Assembly (NCBI RefSeq): GCF_905220705.1
Contig: NZ_CAJNAT010000009.1
Span: 124,001-188,000, forward strand
Source of the DNA: Paraburkholderia domus
GTDB taxonomy: Bacteria; Pseudomonadota; Gammaproteobacteria; Burkholderiales; Burkholderiaceae
DNA: 64,000 bases
Reading direction: 5' to 3'
Position 1 is the first letter of the stretch, and each line of letters starts with the position of its first letter. Under the pieces are notes generated by a model that saw nothing but the letters and a program-made list of their open reading frames with translations, was not told the DNA's origin and did no database searches. A program made the position numbers and the translations under genes. Positions 8,075 to 17,217 of the stretch are shown one piece after another.

Positions 8075-9091
8075 TCAATCACGTAGTGGGCGAAAAATCA
8101 GCCAGGCTGCCACGCTGGTCAACAGCAGCGCGATCAGCGCGACGATCCAGAATCCATGATTGTCGTATTTCAAGGGCAAGCCGCCTATGTTCATGCCCAA
8201 CAAACCGGAGATCAGGTTGACCGGTAACGCGATCACGGTGACAGCGGTCAGGATCAGCACGCTGCGGTTAGTGTGCTCGGCCACGCGGTCGGCGATTTCC
8301 TCTTCGAGCAACTTGATGCGCTCCTGAAGTCCGGCTATGTCGCGCAACGTCAGTGAAAATTCCTCCGCGGATTGCCTGAGCGATTGGGCATCTTCTTCCA
8401 GCACCCAGCGCGGCGGCCGGTTGACGAGGCGGAACAGCGCGGCGGGTTCAGGCGCCAGTAGACGACGCAGGCGCACCAGATCGCGGCGAATGCCGCCCAG
8501 GCCAGAACGGGTTGGCAGTCTGCCGGCGAGCAGCGTTTCATCCACGTCGTTGGCGGCCTGCGCTGCCGTGCGCACAATGCCGATGAGTACATCAGCCTGT
8601 TCCTGCAACAGATGGATCAGGAGAGCCATCGGGCTGCGGAACGTTTCCCCCGCCTCGACTGCCTGTCTCAACTGACTGACTGAGCGCAGCGGGGAACTGC
8701 GCACGCTAATCAGACAGTGAACACCGACGTTCACCCACAGCGTCGCCACCTTGAGTGGCGTATTCCGCTCAAGGTCGTACTCGACATCGTTAAGGACGGC
8801 GATAAGGGTCTGATAGACATGCGTAATTCGTGTTGAGCGAGAGCCTTCCCTAAGGGTATCGCCGAACGCCTCGGGTAGTTGCACATGTTGCAGCGGCCAA
8901 CCCTCCAGTACGGTAGGGATGTCGTGAAAATGCAGCCAGATGAATTCCGGACTACTGTCGTCACGATGCTTCAACCATTTGATTGCTGTGTTCGCGTCGA
9001 TCTCGCGGCCCACGCCGCTCCCCGAGAACAGGTAGCCGCGGTCCAGCGGGAAATGGTCGGTGTCTTGCGCCGACATAAGTTCGGTGGCCAT
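8075..9091 (-). CDS. zntB: CorA-family zinc/magnesium transporter (ZntB-like)
   Basis: The 338-residue protein has a long cytosolic N-terminal domain (IWLHFHDIP near residue 50 is typical of ZntB) and two C-terminal membrane helices. These are separated by the family signature GMNIGG (Gly-Met-Asn at residues 299-301), followed by the periplasmic loop and the last helix. The fold forms a pentameric channel or transporter for divalent metals; ZntB-like members move Zn2+. The gene is complete and single. It faces the DHH gene across a 220-base divergent region that contains an FNR-type box. The metal specificity is inferred from the family. Confidence 0.87.
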   Translation of the reverse strand: MATELMSAQDTDHFPLDRGYLFSGSGVGREIDANTAIKWLKHRDDSSPEFIWLHFHDIPTVLEGWPLQHVQLPEAFGDTLREGSRSTRITHVYQTLIAVLNDVEYDLERNTPLKVATLWVNVGVHCLISVRSSPLRSVSQLRQAVEAGETFRSPMALLIHLLQEQADVLIGIVRTAAQAANDVDETLLAGRLPTRSGLGGIRRDLVRLRRLLAPEPAALFRLVNRPPRWVLEEDAQSLRQSAEEFSLTLRDIAGLQERIKLLEEEIADRVAEHTNRSVLILTAVTVIALPVNLISGLLGMNIGGLPLKYDNHGFWIVALIALLLTSVAAWLIFRPLRD

Positions 9092-9232
9092 TCAATCCTC
9101 CATTTTGCCGGGGCCCTGATCCCGCGTCACGCATGTATCGGCTTGCTTCACGTATGAGCGCTTGACGGCGGCCCAGGCTAGCTATGATCGGGATTGACTA
9201 CGGCCAGACTAAGCTTGCGCAGAGGTTAGTGA

Positions 9233-9246
9233 TTGATATTTGTCAA
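9233..9246 (+). promoter_or_regulatory. FNR/ANR-type box upstream of the DHH gene
   Basis: TTGAT-ATTT-GTCAA differs from the FNR consensus by one base and lies 67 bases upstream of the DHH gene start at 9313, well placed for activation. It is also within the divergent promoter region of the zntB-like gene. Confidence 0.55.
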
Positions 9247-9312
9247 GAGCCAGGACCTTCAGTGGGCTATCGTGCGTGAAACGATTCCTGAAGCCAGATC
9301 AGGTGAAAGGTG

Positions 9313-10305
9313 ATGAAGCATTACGATGTGTTCAATGGTGACGCCGACGGAATCTGCGCGCTGCACCAGCTGCGTCTCGCGAAGCCATTGCGGTCCTTGC
9401 TGATAACGGGTGTCAAGCGCGACGTGGCGCTGCTCAGCCGCGTTCCCGTCAGCCCGGGCATATCGGTGACGGTACTGGACATTTCTCTGGACACCAATCG
9501 GGCCGCGTTGCTCGCGTTGCTTGAGCACGGAGCCAAAGTTGAGTACTTCGATCATCACTTTGCCGGCGTGATTCCCGAACATCTCGATCTCAGCCCATAC
9601 ATTGACACCACACCCAATGTTTGCACGAGCATGCTCGTGGACCGTCATCTCGGAGGGCAACACCGACTCTGGGCAATCGTTGGCGCCTATGGCGACAACC
9701 TCGCGCATGCGGCGCAAACGCTTGCCGAAAACCACGGGCTCCAACCTGACCAGATCGAGCAACTGCGTGAACTGGGGGCGTCGCTCAACTACAACTCTTA
9801 TGGAGACAGTGAGGCGGACCTCCTGATTCCACCTGCGAGACTTTACGAAACGCTGTGCGCTTACACCGACCCATTCCAGTTCGCGGCGAACGAGCCGGTT
9901 GTGCAGGCGCTGTGCGAGGCGCGACGACACGACATGGACCTGGCGCTGGGACTGCTTCCCAGCGCTGTCCTTTCGGGCGGGTCAATGTATGTGTTGCCCA
10001 ATAAGGGATGGGCTCGAAGGGTGCGTGGCAGCTTCTCCAACTTTCTAGCGACAATGTCACCTGATCGTGCCCACGCCGTGCTTACCGTGAGCGGTCAGGG
10101 AGGCTATACGGTGAGCGTGCGCGCACCACTTGCGAATCCTTACGGCGCGGATGAGTTATGCAGGCGGTTCGCAAGTGGCGGTGGCCGGCTCGCCGCGGCC
10201 GGCATCGGTCGGCTTTCGCATGATCGCCTGGGGGAATTCACACTTGCGTTCGACAAAGCGTTTGGTGGGGGCGTTGCTGTAACCGGTGACACGTTGCCGC
10301 CTTGA
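9313..10305 (+). CDS. DHH-family phosphoesterase-like protein
   Basis: A 330-residue protein. FNGDADG (residues 7-13) is the first metal-binding motif of DHH phosphoesterases; DHH itself is at residues 80-82 (EYFDHHFAG). A C-terminal DHHA1-like segment ends in SGGGRLAAAGIG. These enzymes hydrolyse phosphodiesters or pyrophosphate with Mn2+; which substrate this branch uses is not known. The ATG at 9313 is chosen over a GTG at 9310 because AAAGG and AGGTG precede it. An FNR-type box lies 67 bases upstream, so oxygen-limited expression is likely. Similar DHH proteins occur in Burkholderia low-oxygen loci. Confidence 0.8.
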   Translation: MKHYDVFNGDADGICALHQLRLAKPLRSLLITGVKRDVALLSRVPVSPGISVTVLDISLDTNRAALLALLEHGAKVEYFDHHFAGVIPEHLDLSPYIDTTPNVCTSMLVDRHLGGQHRLWAIVGAYGDNLAHAAQTLAENHGLQPDQIEQLRELGASLNYNSYGDSEADLLIPPARLYETLCAYTDPFQFAANEPVVQALCEARRHDMDLALGLLPSAVLSGGSMYVLPNKGWARRVRGSFSNFLATMSPDRAHAVLTVSGQGGYTVSVRAPLANPYGADELCRRFASGGGRLAAAGIGRLSHDRLGEFTLAFDKAFGGGVAVTGDTLPP

Positions 10306-10452
10306 CCGCGCGTCGTCTACAGTGCAAAGCACGCGCCGAATTTGTCACACCAGTATCAGTTCGTCTCGTGTGTTCCGGTCACTGCACACTCGAAGTGCAG
10401 CGCCCTGGTAGACGCCTGGCGAGTTTGCGCGCTTTTTCACGCTGTACCACCA

Positions 10453-10986
10453 TCAGGCGACGCGCGCTGGTTCCTCTGGTGTCGGATTGCATACGGCGCT
10501 CGCGGAGGAGGGCGTGGCTTCTACGGCAAAAAGCACCGGCAAAGTGGCCTGCAAGGCCTGAGCGATAGAGACGGAAAGCCGATGCCGGCTTAGGTCGCTG
10601 GGTTTGCCGGTGATGTCAAACGTGCTGTAGCACAGATTGGTGCTGCCATCGTCCGAATAATCGCCGGTGTCTGCGATGAGAAGACTGATGATTGTTTCGC
10701 CCAGCTTCACGCCATCTCCCGGAAGGCACAGGCGAATCCGCGCGAAGAGATCGGGACAATCGCGGGATCGGTCCAGCACGTGCTCATACAGGGGCGACAG
10801 CGTGAGGCCGTGAAGGGTGACGGTAAAACCGTGCTGGTCGTTCAATGCCTTGTACGCGATCCCTTTGAGTGCAAATCCCGGGTCCTCGTTGGGAGTCTCG
10901 AGCGCGAGCGCAAGGGTCCGCACGGCGGCATCAAGCGTGGTTGCGCGGTCCAGCAGATATACAACTTCGTCGGTGTGGTGGGACAT
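10453..10986 (-). CDS. Hypothetical protein (177 aa)
   Basis: A complete 177-residue frame beginning MSHHTDEVVYLLDRATTLDA. It has a mildly acidic, mixed alpha/beta composition, no signal peptide and no membrane segment. Its C-terminus (PTPEEPARVA) looks disordered. I recognise no family. The frame shows the codon bias of its neighbours, and alternative frames are poor, so it is likely real. It converges with the DHH gene. Confidence 0.55.
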   Translation of the reverse strand: MSHHTDEVVYLLDRATTLDAAVRTLALALETPNEDPGFALKGIAYKALNDQHGFTVTLHGLTLSPLYEHVLDRSRDCPDLFARIRLCLPGDGVKLGETIISLLIADTGDYSDDGSTNLCYSTFDITGKPSDLSRHRLSVSIAQALQATLPVLFAVEATPSSASAVCNPTPEEPARVA

Positions 10987-11669
10987 GGAGGCCTCTATCT
11001 GATATCGGTGAACACGTTAGCGAGGCTAATCGCGTTTGATTGATCGTCTGCAGTCGAAGACGGGGTGAAATAGCAAAGTCTCACACCTGAAAAGCAGTTT
11101 TAGAGCCTCCCAGTCTGGGCCTCGCCTGTAGGAAGTTTGCCTCAGGCAGCGATCCAAGCCCCAAGCGGGAGTGGCGGATTGCCGGGAAAGCTGGCCGCTT
11201 CTGCGGCGTCGCCTATCGACAATGAATGCCAGTAAGTTCACGCTACCGCCATGCGCCGAAACGGATTCACAAAGCCATCCGGCTCACAGGCCCCATGGCG
11301 AGCGCATTTTTTTCGCCGGTTGATCCCACCTTAGATGCCGCGTTGAAAGGGAGGATTGATACAAATCAACCCGTCAGAAAGTTCGAGAAATCCAGATTGG
11401 CGGGAAGGGTCGCTTCACGCACTGAGACGGCCATCATTTGACTAAATGTGGCCGAGGGTCATACATCCCGCGACTTTGGCTGGCCGGAATCGGCGGGTCT
11501 ATGGACAGATCTGTCCGATTTGCGGGTGCTTCGGCGAAGCGGGCTCGAGGGTCGGATGGGGAAGTGTGCGCCGCGAATGATTCGACCCACAGGGAGGCCC
11601 GCTTGCGCTGAGTCGGGCCGGCTGCGCGCACCGACAGTCAATTCGAAAGCAAAACCTCCGGAGATCGAA
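10987..11669. other. Long intergenic region with an FNR box and a short palindrome
   Basis: About 680 bases with no supported gene; the short frames on either strand lack ribosome sites and family matches. It contains a perfect FNR box (11356-11369) and a 14-base perfect palindrome GGACAGATCTGTCC at 11503-11516 of unknown meaning. It leads into the truncated PAS sensor at 11670, so it probably represents that gene's former promoter region plus deletion debris. Confidence 0.5.
11356..11369 (+). promoter_or_regulatory. Perfect FNR/ANR box in the gap before the PAS remnant
   Basis: TTGAT-ACAA-ATCAA is an exact consensus match about 300 bases upstream of the PAS remnant. No intact gene downstream explains it, so it is either an orphan left by deletion or acts on an unrecognised transcript. 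Confidence 0.6.
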
Positions 11670-11876
11670 TTGGAACCGTACAAGCAACTGAGCACACTGA
11701 CCCACAGGCTCTTCCGTCAGGTCGTAGAGGCGGCCCCCAGCGCCATGGTGATGGCGGATGGCGACGGCCTGATCGTCCTCGTGAATGCGCAGACGGAGAA
11801 GATCTTCGGCTATTCGCGCGAAGAACTCTTCGGCCGCACTCATTGCCGTCATTGCCGGTTTCAAACGCGTCGCTGA
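11670..11876 (+). pseudogene. 5' remnant of a PAS-domain sensor protein
   Basis: A TTG at 11670 follows CGGAG and opens a frame reading EPYKQLSTLTHRLFRQVVEA, then APSAMVMADGDG and NAQTEKIFGYSREELFGR. This is the beginning of a PAS domain, as in PAS histidine kinases of Burkholderia. Homology ends near 11837 in the middle of the PAS fold and the frame stops at 11876. The kinase or output domain is absent. The remainder has evidently been deleted. Confidence 0.6.
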
Positions 11877-11960
11877 AGATGTTAGCGACGCGTGTCTGGA
11901 TTCCATACCTTCGAACCCGAGACCGACATCCGCAGATACATCGAGTCGCGGTCGCGGATC

Positions 11961-13049
11961 TTATCGGGCTTGTCTTGCGGTTTGGCGTTCAGCAGTAGCG
12001 GGCAGGTTAGCTTCACGGAGCGCTCCTCGACGGACGACTACCATGATTTTTACCCGAAATTTACCCGCAAAACTGTCGGAAGCACATGGATCACCCTGGA
12101 TCAAACCGGATAGATCCCCATAAACCGGAGGCGCAACCGAAGCGAACGCATAAAGTTTCAGCCATTCGCCGTAACCCCGTACCAGAAAGCCTCCTGAGCG
12201 TTCTATGTATTGCTGCCGGGACGTTTCATAGACCTTCCGGAGTGCAAACCAGGGGACATGAGGCAAGTCATGATGAACCAGATGATAGTTGTTGTTCAGG
12301 AACAGCAGCCGCCAGAACCATGCTGCTTCGTTGATGACGGTGCGATGCTCGTGCGCATGGGCCGCGCGATGTTCCTGAAACGAACGGATCGACCCCAACG
12401 ACAATGATCCATATCCCACGCCGACGATAAACACCCACGCAGGGATTCCGCAGGCGCGTTGAAGCCACATCGTCAGCGCGGCTAACGCGGCTAGATGCGT
12501 CAGCCATATCGGACCATCGCGCCAATCGCCGCGTTTGATTCTGCGGAGCGCATCGACACCCGTTGCAGCAATGGCAAAAGCTGGCCCAACCAACAGGCGG
12601 CCGATAAACGTATTGCGGAACGTCAGTAGCGCGCGAATCGCAAAACCCGCACGTTGCCACACACGCTGACTGACGAAGTAGCTTTCGGGATCGCGTTCGG
12701 GAAGCGTCAGATGCGGATCGTCGTGATGCTGAAGATGCGAATCACGGTAGACGCCATACGGAAACCACACCGCGAGCGGCGCAAATCCCAGCAGTGCGTT
12801 GAAACGTGGCGAACGCGTCGGATGACCGTGCAGCAGTTCGTGCTGCAGGGACAGGTACCACGTGCCCAGTAGCGCCAGCAGCGCGGTGGTCAGTGGCAAG
12901 CCGAGCGTGCGCGCATGCGTCGCCACACCGAACCATCCGCCATAGATCGTGACGATCAACAGCCATGTCGGCCATTGCGTGCGCCATGTCCAGCTTGCCG
13001 CCTGCCGGGCGAGTGCTTTGCGTTGCGTGTCGTCGAGGTAAATCGCCAT
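11961..13049 (-). CDS. Membrane fatty acid desaturase
   Basis: The 362-residue protein has several hydrophobic helices and the three histidine clusters of membrane di-iron desaturases: HELLHGH, HLQHHDDPH and NYHLVHHDLPH. It should insert a double bond into a fatty acyl chain at the inner membrane using electrons from a ferredoxin or cytochrome partner. The gene stands alone; no cognate reductase is adjacent. The last 45 or so residues (from about GLIQGDP) are charged and look unrelated to the catalytic domain. The region upstream of its end borders the truncated PAS gene, so the tail may have been altered by the same rearrangement. Confidence 0.85.
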   Translation of the reverse strand: MAIYLDDTQRKALARQAASWTWRTQWPTWLLIVTIYGGWFGVATHARTLGLPLTTALLALLGTWYLSLQHELLHGHPTRSPRFNALLGFAPLAVWFPYGVYRDSHLQHHDDPHLTLPERDPESYFVSQRVWQRAGFAIRALLTFRNTFIGRLLVGPAFAIAATGVDALRRIKRGDWRDGPIWLTHLAALAALTMWLQRACGIPAWVFIVGVGYGSLSLGSIRSFQEHRAAHAHEHRTVINEAAWFWRLLFLNNNYHLVHHDLPHVPWFALRKVYETSRQQYIERSGGFLVRGYGEWLKLYAFASVAPPVYGDLSGLIQGDPCASDSFAGKFRVKIMVVVRRGALREANLPATAERQTARQAR

Positions 13050-13161
13050 CGGCTGGATCGGTCGGAATGCAGGTTTAGACCGATCCTACGGACCCATTCA
13101 CGCGGCTAGAACCAATTTGTTCAGCAATACATCTGCGAAATCGTGCAAAGGTGCGGGAAGT

Positions 13162-13938
13162 TCAACCGCTGTCCGCGACGCGGCACGCATGATCGAGCAA
13201 GCCTTCCGCCGTACCGCTGCCGTTGTCGACATCCAGGCCGCTATTCACGACGAGCCAGCCGTCCTTCTCCGCCGATGGCCCCGCGCCGGTCACGAGGATG
13301 GTTTGCATGGCCATCGCCGCGGTGCCGCTGTTGTCACGCGCGACGATGCGAAACGGATTGTTCGCCTGCGTGAGCGAGGTGACGCGCATGATCCGGTAGC
13401 GCTGGCCGTCGAGCGTATCCCAGCGCCACTCGCCAGGCGTGTCTTTCGCGTGGCGCGCGAGTGCATCGCTCACGCCGCTGTGCATGCAATCGATATGAAT
13501 ATGCAACTGGTTTTGCGAGCGGCGATATTGCGAGTTGATCTCGAGGCCGAGTTGATTGTCGGGCAAGGTCCGCTTCACGGACTTCTCGACGTAAAGCCGC
13601 GACACCCATGCGTCGTCCCAGTAGTTCTGTGCATTCGGCGCCAGCACAAGCGGGCTTTCTATGCCGGTGACGCGGTCGGTCGGAATCAGCAGATGCTGTG
13701 AGCGGCCGACGATGTCCTTCAGAATCACATAGCGTTTGTCGAGGTCGACGACCGTGCATTGGCCCGGTGTGCCGGTAGCCTGTTGCGACGGTACGCAGCG
13801 CAGATCGACGATTTTCCAGAGCGCATTGGAATCGATTGCGGCAAGGCGTGCGCAGGAAGCCGCGGTAAAGGCGACCGCCAATGCGGCGACGGTTCGCAGA
13901 AGGGTTTGTCGAAGACGGGGCGGTTTTGACCGTGTCAT
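13162..13938 (-). CDS. cdh: CDP-diacylglycerol pyrophosphatase
   Basis: The protein (258 residues) has an N-terminal signal ending in a lipobox-like A-A-S-C, a conserved LWKIVDLRCVP start of the mature part, and the histidine motif NQLHIHIDCMHS, which is the HIT-like active site of Cdh. Cdh hydrolyses CDP-diacylglycerol to phosphatidate and CMP on the periplasmic side of the inner membrane. The ATG at 13938 is chosen because the signal peptide begins shortly after it; the longer upstream frame would overlap the amidase and adds unrelated residues. No strong ribosome site is visible. It follows the amidase on the same strand, with an 80-base gap. Confidence 0.8.
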   Translation of the reverse strand: MTRSKPPRLRQTLLRTVAALAVAFTAASCARLAAIDSNALWKIVDLRCVPSQQATGTPGQCTVVDLDKRYVILKDIVGRSQHLLIPTDRVTGIESPLVLAPNAQNYWDDAWVSRLYVEKSVKRTLPDNQLGLEINSQYRRSQNQLHIHIDCMHSGVSDALARHAKDTPGEWRWDTLDGQRYRIMRVTSLTQANNPFRIVARDNSGTAAMAMQTILVTGAGPSAEKDGWLVVNSGLDVDNGSGTAEGLLDHACRVADSG

Positions 13939-14017
13939 CGGAATGCGGATCGGCACTTTTTTGTTGGTGTTTTCAACGGTACTTTCAATGGTGCCTGCGA
14001 CGGCATCTTCAAAGCCG

Positions 14018-15472
14018 TCAGAGCACAGGCGCGGGCAGCACGCCGAGCAATTGCTCAAACGCGATGCCGATCGCCAGCAGTCGCCGGTCGTCGCCAAGCG
14101 GGCCATCCAGTTCCAGCCCGACCGGCAAGCCGCTGGTGGTCATCCCGGCCGCCAGCGACAAGCCTGGAATGCCGGACGTGCTGGCCGGGTCGGTATTGCG
14201 CAGGAACGCGTCCATCGTATCGATCGGCGCGGCGCCATCGATCGAGACTGTCGACGAGCCGTTGAGGTCGTCGATCGGCACCGCGGCGAGGCGCGTGGTC
14301 GGGAACAGCAGCGCGTCTAGATGCTCATCCGCGAAAGTCGCCGCGATATACCGCTGCAAGCGCGGCCGCCATTGCTTCAATGCTGCGTCGTAATGGGCGC
14401 CGAGTACGTCGGCGAGCACGCCGTCGTAGATCGCGCGGACGTCCGGGCTTGCAATGCGGGCCGCCATTTCGGCCACTGTCTTGACCGGCGCATGGTTGGC
14501 GACGAGCCAGGCGAGCACGTCTTCGCGCGGCTCATGGATCGCAATGGGACCGCCCACCCGGCCGTTCAAGGTTTCCAGTTCGCTCATCGCGACGGGCACG
14601 AAGGTGACGCCCGCTGCGTCGAGGCGGAGCAAGGCGGCGCGCGCAACTTCTTCCACCTGCCTTTCCAACCCTTCCCAGAGCGGTGCGGGCAAGCCGATAC
14701 GCAAGCCGTTCAGCACGAGCGGGGGCAAGGGGCCTGCTCCGGTGATCACGCCGTCGAGCAACGCGATATCGGCGACCGTGCGCGCCATCGGGCCGACCGT
14801 ATCGCGCGTATGGCTGATCGGCACGACGGCATTCGGGTCGTGATAGCGCCGCTCGGCGCCGCCGTTACCGACCGACGGACGAAACCCGGCGATGCCCGTC
14901 AACGCGGCCGGAATGCGGGTCGAGCCGCCGGTGTCGGTGCCGAGACCCGCGGGCGCAAGGCGCGCGGCGATCGCGGCGGCGGTGCCGCCCGACGAGCCGC
15001 CGGGGATCAGGGTGGGATCGTACGGATTGCGCACCGGCCCGGCGTGGGTGGCGAAGTTCGTGCTGGTGATGCCGAACGCCAGTTCGTGCATGTTGGCTTT
15101 GCCGAGCACGATCGCGCCGGCGTCGAGAAGCCGTTGTACCGAAGGCGCGTTTGTCTTCGGCACGAAGCCCTCTAACGCGGGCGTGCCCGCCGAAGTCTGC
15201 AAGCCGGCCGTGTTGATGTTGTCCTTCACGACGATGGGCAAACCGGCGAGCGGCAATTGCGCTTTCGCTTCGGGCGGCAGCGCGTCGATGCGCTGCGCCG
15301 CGGCCAGCGCACCGTCGAAGTCTAGCGTGGTGAGCGCATTGAGGCTGGAGAGGGCTGCTGCGCGCGCCAGCAGCGTGGCCATGTAGTCGGCGGCTTTGAG
15401 GTGCCCGGACTGGATCGCCGCGACCGCCTCTGTTGCGGTTAGCGCCAACTGTTCATCGACGGTCCATGTCAT
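14018..15472 (-). CDS. Amidase signature-family hydrolase
   Basis: A complete 484-residue amidase. The Ser-cisSer-Lys triad is present: Lys83 in LPIVVKDNIN, cis-Ser160 in PGGSSGGTAAA, and nucleophile Ser184 in GTDTGGSTRIPA. The enzyme should hydrolyse small amides to acid and ammonia in the cytosol. Sequence style is close to the indoleacetamide hydrolase group, but the substrate cannot be read from the sequence. The ATG at 15472 follows an AGGAGAC-like site. Its neighbours are unrelated, so the context gives no substrate hint. Confidence 0.87.
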   Translation of the reverse strand: MTWTVDEQLALTATEAVAAIQSGHLKAADYMATLLARAAALSSLNALTTLDFDGALAAAQRIDALPPEAKAQLPLAGLPIVVKDNINTAGLQTSAGTPALEGFVPKTNAPSVQRLLDAGAIVLGKANMHELAFGITSTNFATHAGPVRNPYDPTLIPGGSSGGTAAAIAARLAPAGLGTDTGGSTRIPAALTGIAGFRPSVGNGGAERRYHDPNAVVPISHTRDTVGPMARTVADIALLDGVITGAGPLPPLVLNGLRIGLPAPLWEGLERQVEEVARAALLRLDAAGVTFVPVAMSELETLNGRVGGPIAIHEPREDVLAWLVANHAPVKTVAEMAARIASPDVRAIYDGVLADVLGAHYDAALKQWRPRLQRYIAATFADEHLDALLFPTTRLAAVPIDDLNGSSTVSIDGAAPIDTMDAFLRNTDPASTSGIPGLSLAAGMTTSGLPVGLELDGPLGDDRRLLAIGIAFEQLLGVLPAPVL

Positions 15473-15664
15473 CGCCGGCGTCTCCTTGATATGAAGTGTC
15501 GCCTATTCTGGCACAGCCGTTTAGATACCGATGTCGAGTGGCGCAAGGCAGCCTGTGTTTGCCTCGTTGCCGGTCGCCGGCTCTCACGGCGACTGGCCTT
15601 CTGGTTCTACGCGCTGGACTGACGTGAGCGCTGCTATCGGCGCTATCGGGAGATCCTGCCGGCG

Positions 15665-15880
15665 TTATTGCCGACTGTCGATCCACATGCGTCCCCAGCG
15701 GAACGCATAGGCGAGCGCGTGTTCTTCGTCGAAGAAATAATCGAGCGCGTCGAACGAGTAGGCCTGACCATGGCTTGCAGAGGTTTTCTCGATGGTCAGA
15801 TTGGCGGCAAACAGGCCATTGGGCAGCCGTTGTGCCGCCGGGGCGACTTCGTAGCCCTTGTAGCGGATATGTGAATTCAT
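15665..15880 (-). CDS. Small hypothetical protein with WGRxWID C-terminus
   Basis: A 71-residue protein starting MNSHIRYKGYEVAPAAQRLP and ending AYAFRWGRMWIDSRQ. It resembles, in layout and C-terminal motif, two other small proteins in this window (27831-28049 and 43774-44088). All three have an N-terminal strand around YxGYxV or a similar aromatic pattern, an acidic EEHA/EEQA/EEEAA helix and then W-G/A-R-x-(W/F)-I-D. I believe these belong to a Burkholderia-restricted family of unknown function (DUF6566-like). The start at 15880 is preferred to one 25 codons earlier because the family begins there. Confidence 0.65.
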   Translation of the reverse strand: MNSHIRYKGYEVAPAAQRLPNGLFAANLTIEKTSASHGQAYSFDALDYFFDEEHALAYAFRWGRMWIDSRQ

Positions 15881-16234
15881 GATCGTGGCAGTGTGTGTGC
15901 CCGCGTGTATTGCTAAGGAGCCGGCACGCGGGACGCAACCCAGTGCGTCAGGCAACCGGTGGGTGAGCGGGCAGGATCAAGCGTAGGCCGCGCCACGCAG
16001 CGGGTGAACCAATCTTTCCTCGTAAGCAAATCAGCGAGGTTCGGGAACGGTCTTCACAAGGCCGGATCGGACCATAGTCGCTGAGTGTCAACACACTATC
16101 CGGCCTGGTTGGCGGATCGTCTGTTATGTGGCGCACGGTTTGGAGTGGGGTGCTGCGGCCGCGCCGAGGAAACTGGCTGGTAAGGGAGGTTCGTGGACCG
16201 CAAGCCGCGATCCACGATGTCATGCGATTCGCGC
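15881..16234. other. Intergenic region
   Basis: About 350 bases between the small WGRxWID protein and the FMN reductase. Open frames exist on the minus strand but have no ribosome site or recognisable content. I see no terminator or repeat. Confidence 0.4.
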
Positions 16235-16894
16235 CTAGACTGAGTGCAGCAATCGGGCGGGTTGCGCTTCCTTGACTGCATGGCCGAGCGGCGCGGCCGT
16301 CGGCACGCGATGCGCGTTGAACGCCAGTGCGAATTGCGCGGCCTGCTGGCCGACCGTGGCGAGCTGATCGACGACTTTGGCGTCGGAACAGGTGTCGACG
16401 GTGTCGAAGCGCGTTTCCAGCGTGTTGATACCGGCGCCGAAAGGTGTGGGCCACCCGCGCAACGCGTGGACGATCGAGCGTAGGGACGTCAGGACGGAGC
16501 CGGCAGCCTGCCACCCATAAGCTGTGACGATACAGCCGACCGCTCGGCCATCCAGATACGGCCGCTCGTCGGCGCGCAATTCTTCGAGCGTGTCGAGCGC
16601 GTTCTTGACGAGGCCCGAGACGCCGCCGTGATAGCCAGGCGTCGCGATGATCAGGGCATCTGCGTGGCGCACGGCTTCGATCAGTTCGAACTGTTCGTCG
16701 GTGCGTTGAGGATCTTCCGGGGCGTAGTGGGGCAGACTATGCAGAAAGGTGCCGCCGAACAGGCGGGTATTCGCGCCCGCGGCTTCCGCGCCACGCAGCG
16801 CAAAGCCGAGCGCGCGCTCGGTCGACGACGCCGCGCGTGTCGTGCCGCCGATGCCGATGACAAGCGGCCGGCGGTGATGATCGAAACTGGTCAA
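16235..16894 (-). CDS. NADPH-dependent FMN reductase (flavodoxin-fold)
   Basis: This 219-residue protein has the flavodoxin-like fold of NAD(P)H-dependent FMN reductases. It shows LVIGIGGTTRAASSTERALG at the N-terminus (FMN phosphate loop), ADALIIATPGYHGGVSGLVK (flavin-binding GxYHG region) and KNALDTLEEL. It should reduce FMN or quinones in the cytosol. I choose a TTG start at 16894 because GAAGGAG lies seven bases upstream; an in-frame GTG/ATG-like start nine codons earlier has no such site. The gene is monocistronic. Members are also annotated as NADPH:quinone or azo reductases, so the physiological acceptor is uncertain. Confidence 0.82.
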   Translation of the reverse strand: MTSFDHHRRPLVIGIGGTTRAASSTERALGFALRGAEAAGANTRLFGGTFLHSLPHYAPEDPQRTDEQFELIEAVRHADALIIATPGYHGGVSGLVKNALDTLEELRADERPYLDGRAVGCIVTAYGWQAAGSVLTSLRSIVHALRGWPTPFGAGINTLETRFDTVDTCSDAKVVDQLATVGQQAAQFALAFNAHRVPTAAPLGHAVKEAQPARLLHSV

Positions 16895-17217
16895 CGAAAT
16901 GCTCCTTCGGTAGCGGCTCACGGGACGCTGGCGCGGGGCTGCGCGTAGACGTACCGGGGCGAACCGGACTTTGAAGTGTCATCTTAATGACCGCCGCGAG
17001 CCGGGCGAAGCGACTTTTTGTTCTAACGATATAACCGTCGGGGGTATCGGCGCTCTGGCGGGCTGCCTGGTGGAGGCTTCGAAGCCGATACGCAGCCTCG
17101 TGCTATGCAGTTGAAGCCACGCCGGATAAGCATATGGCGAACCATTGTTTGGGGGCGCGATGACGCACGGCTATGATCGAGTCGTCTCCTCCATGACATC
17201 TCCTTGACATGGGACTC
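16895..17217. other. Intergenic region possibly encoding a small RNA
   Basis: No protein gene is supported between the FMN reductase and the terminator at 17218. The presence of a textbook intrinsic terminator with no upstream gene on its strand raises the possibility of a short non-coding transcript here. I cannot identify a convincing promoter by eye. Confidence 0.25.
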
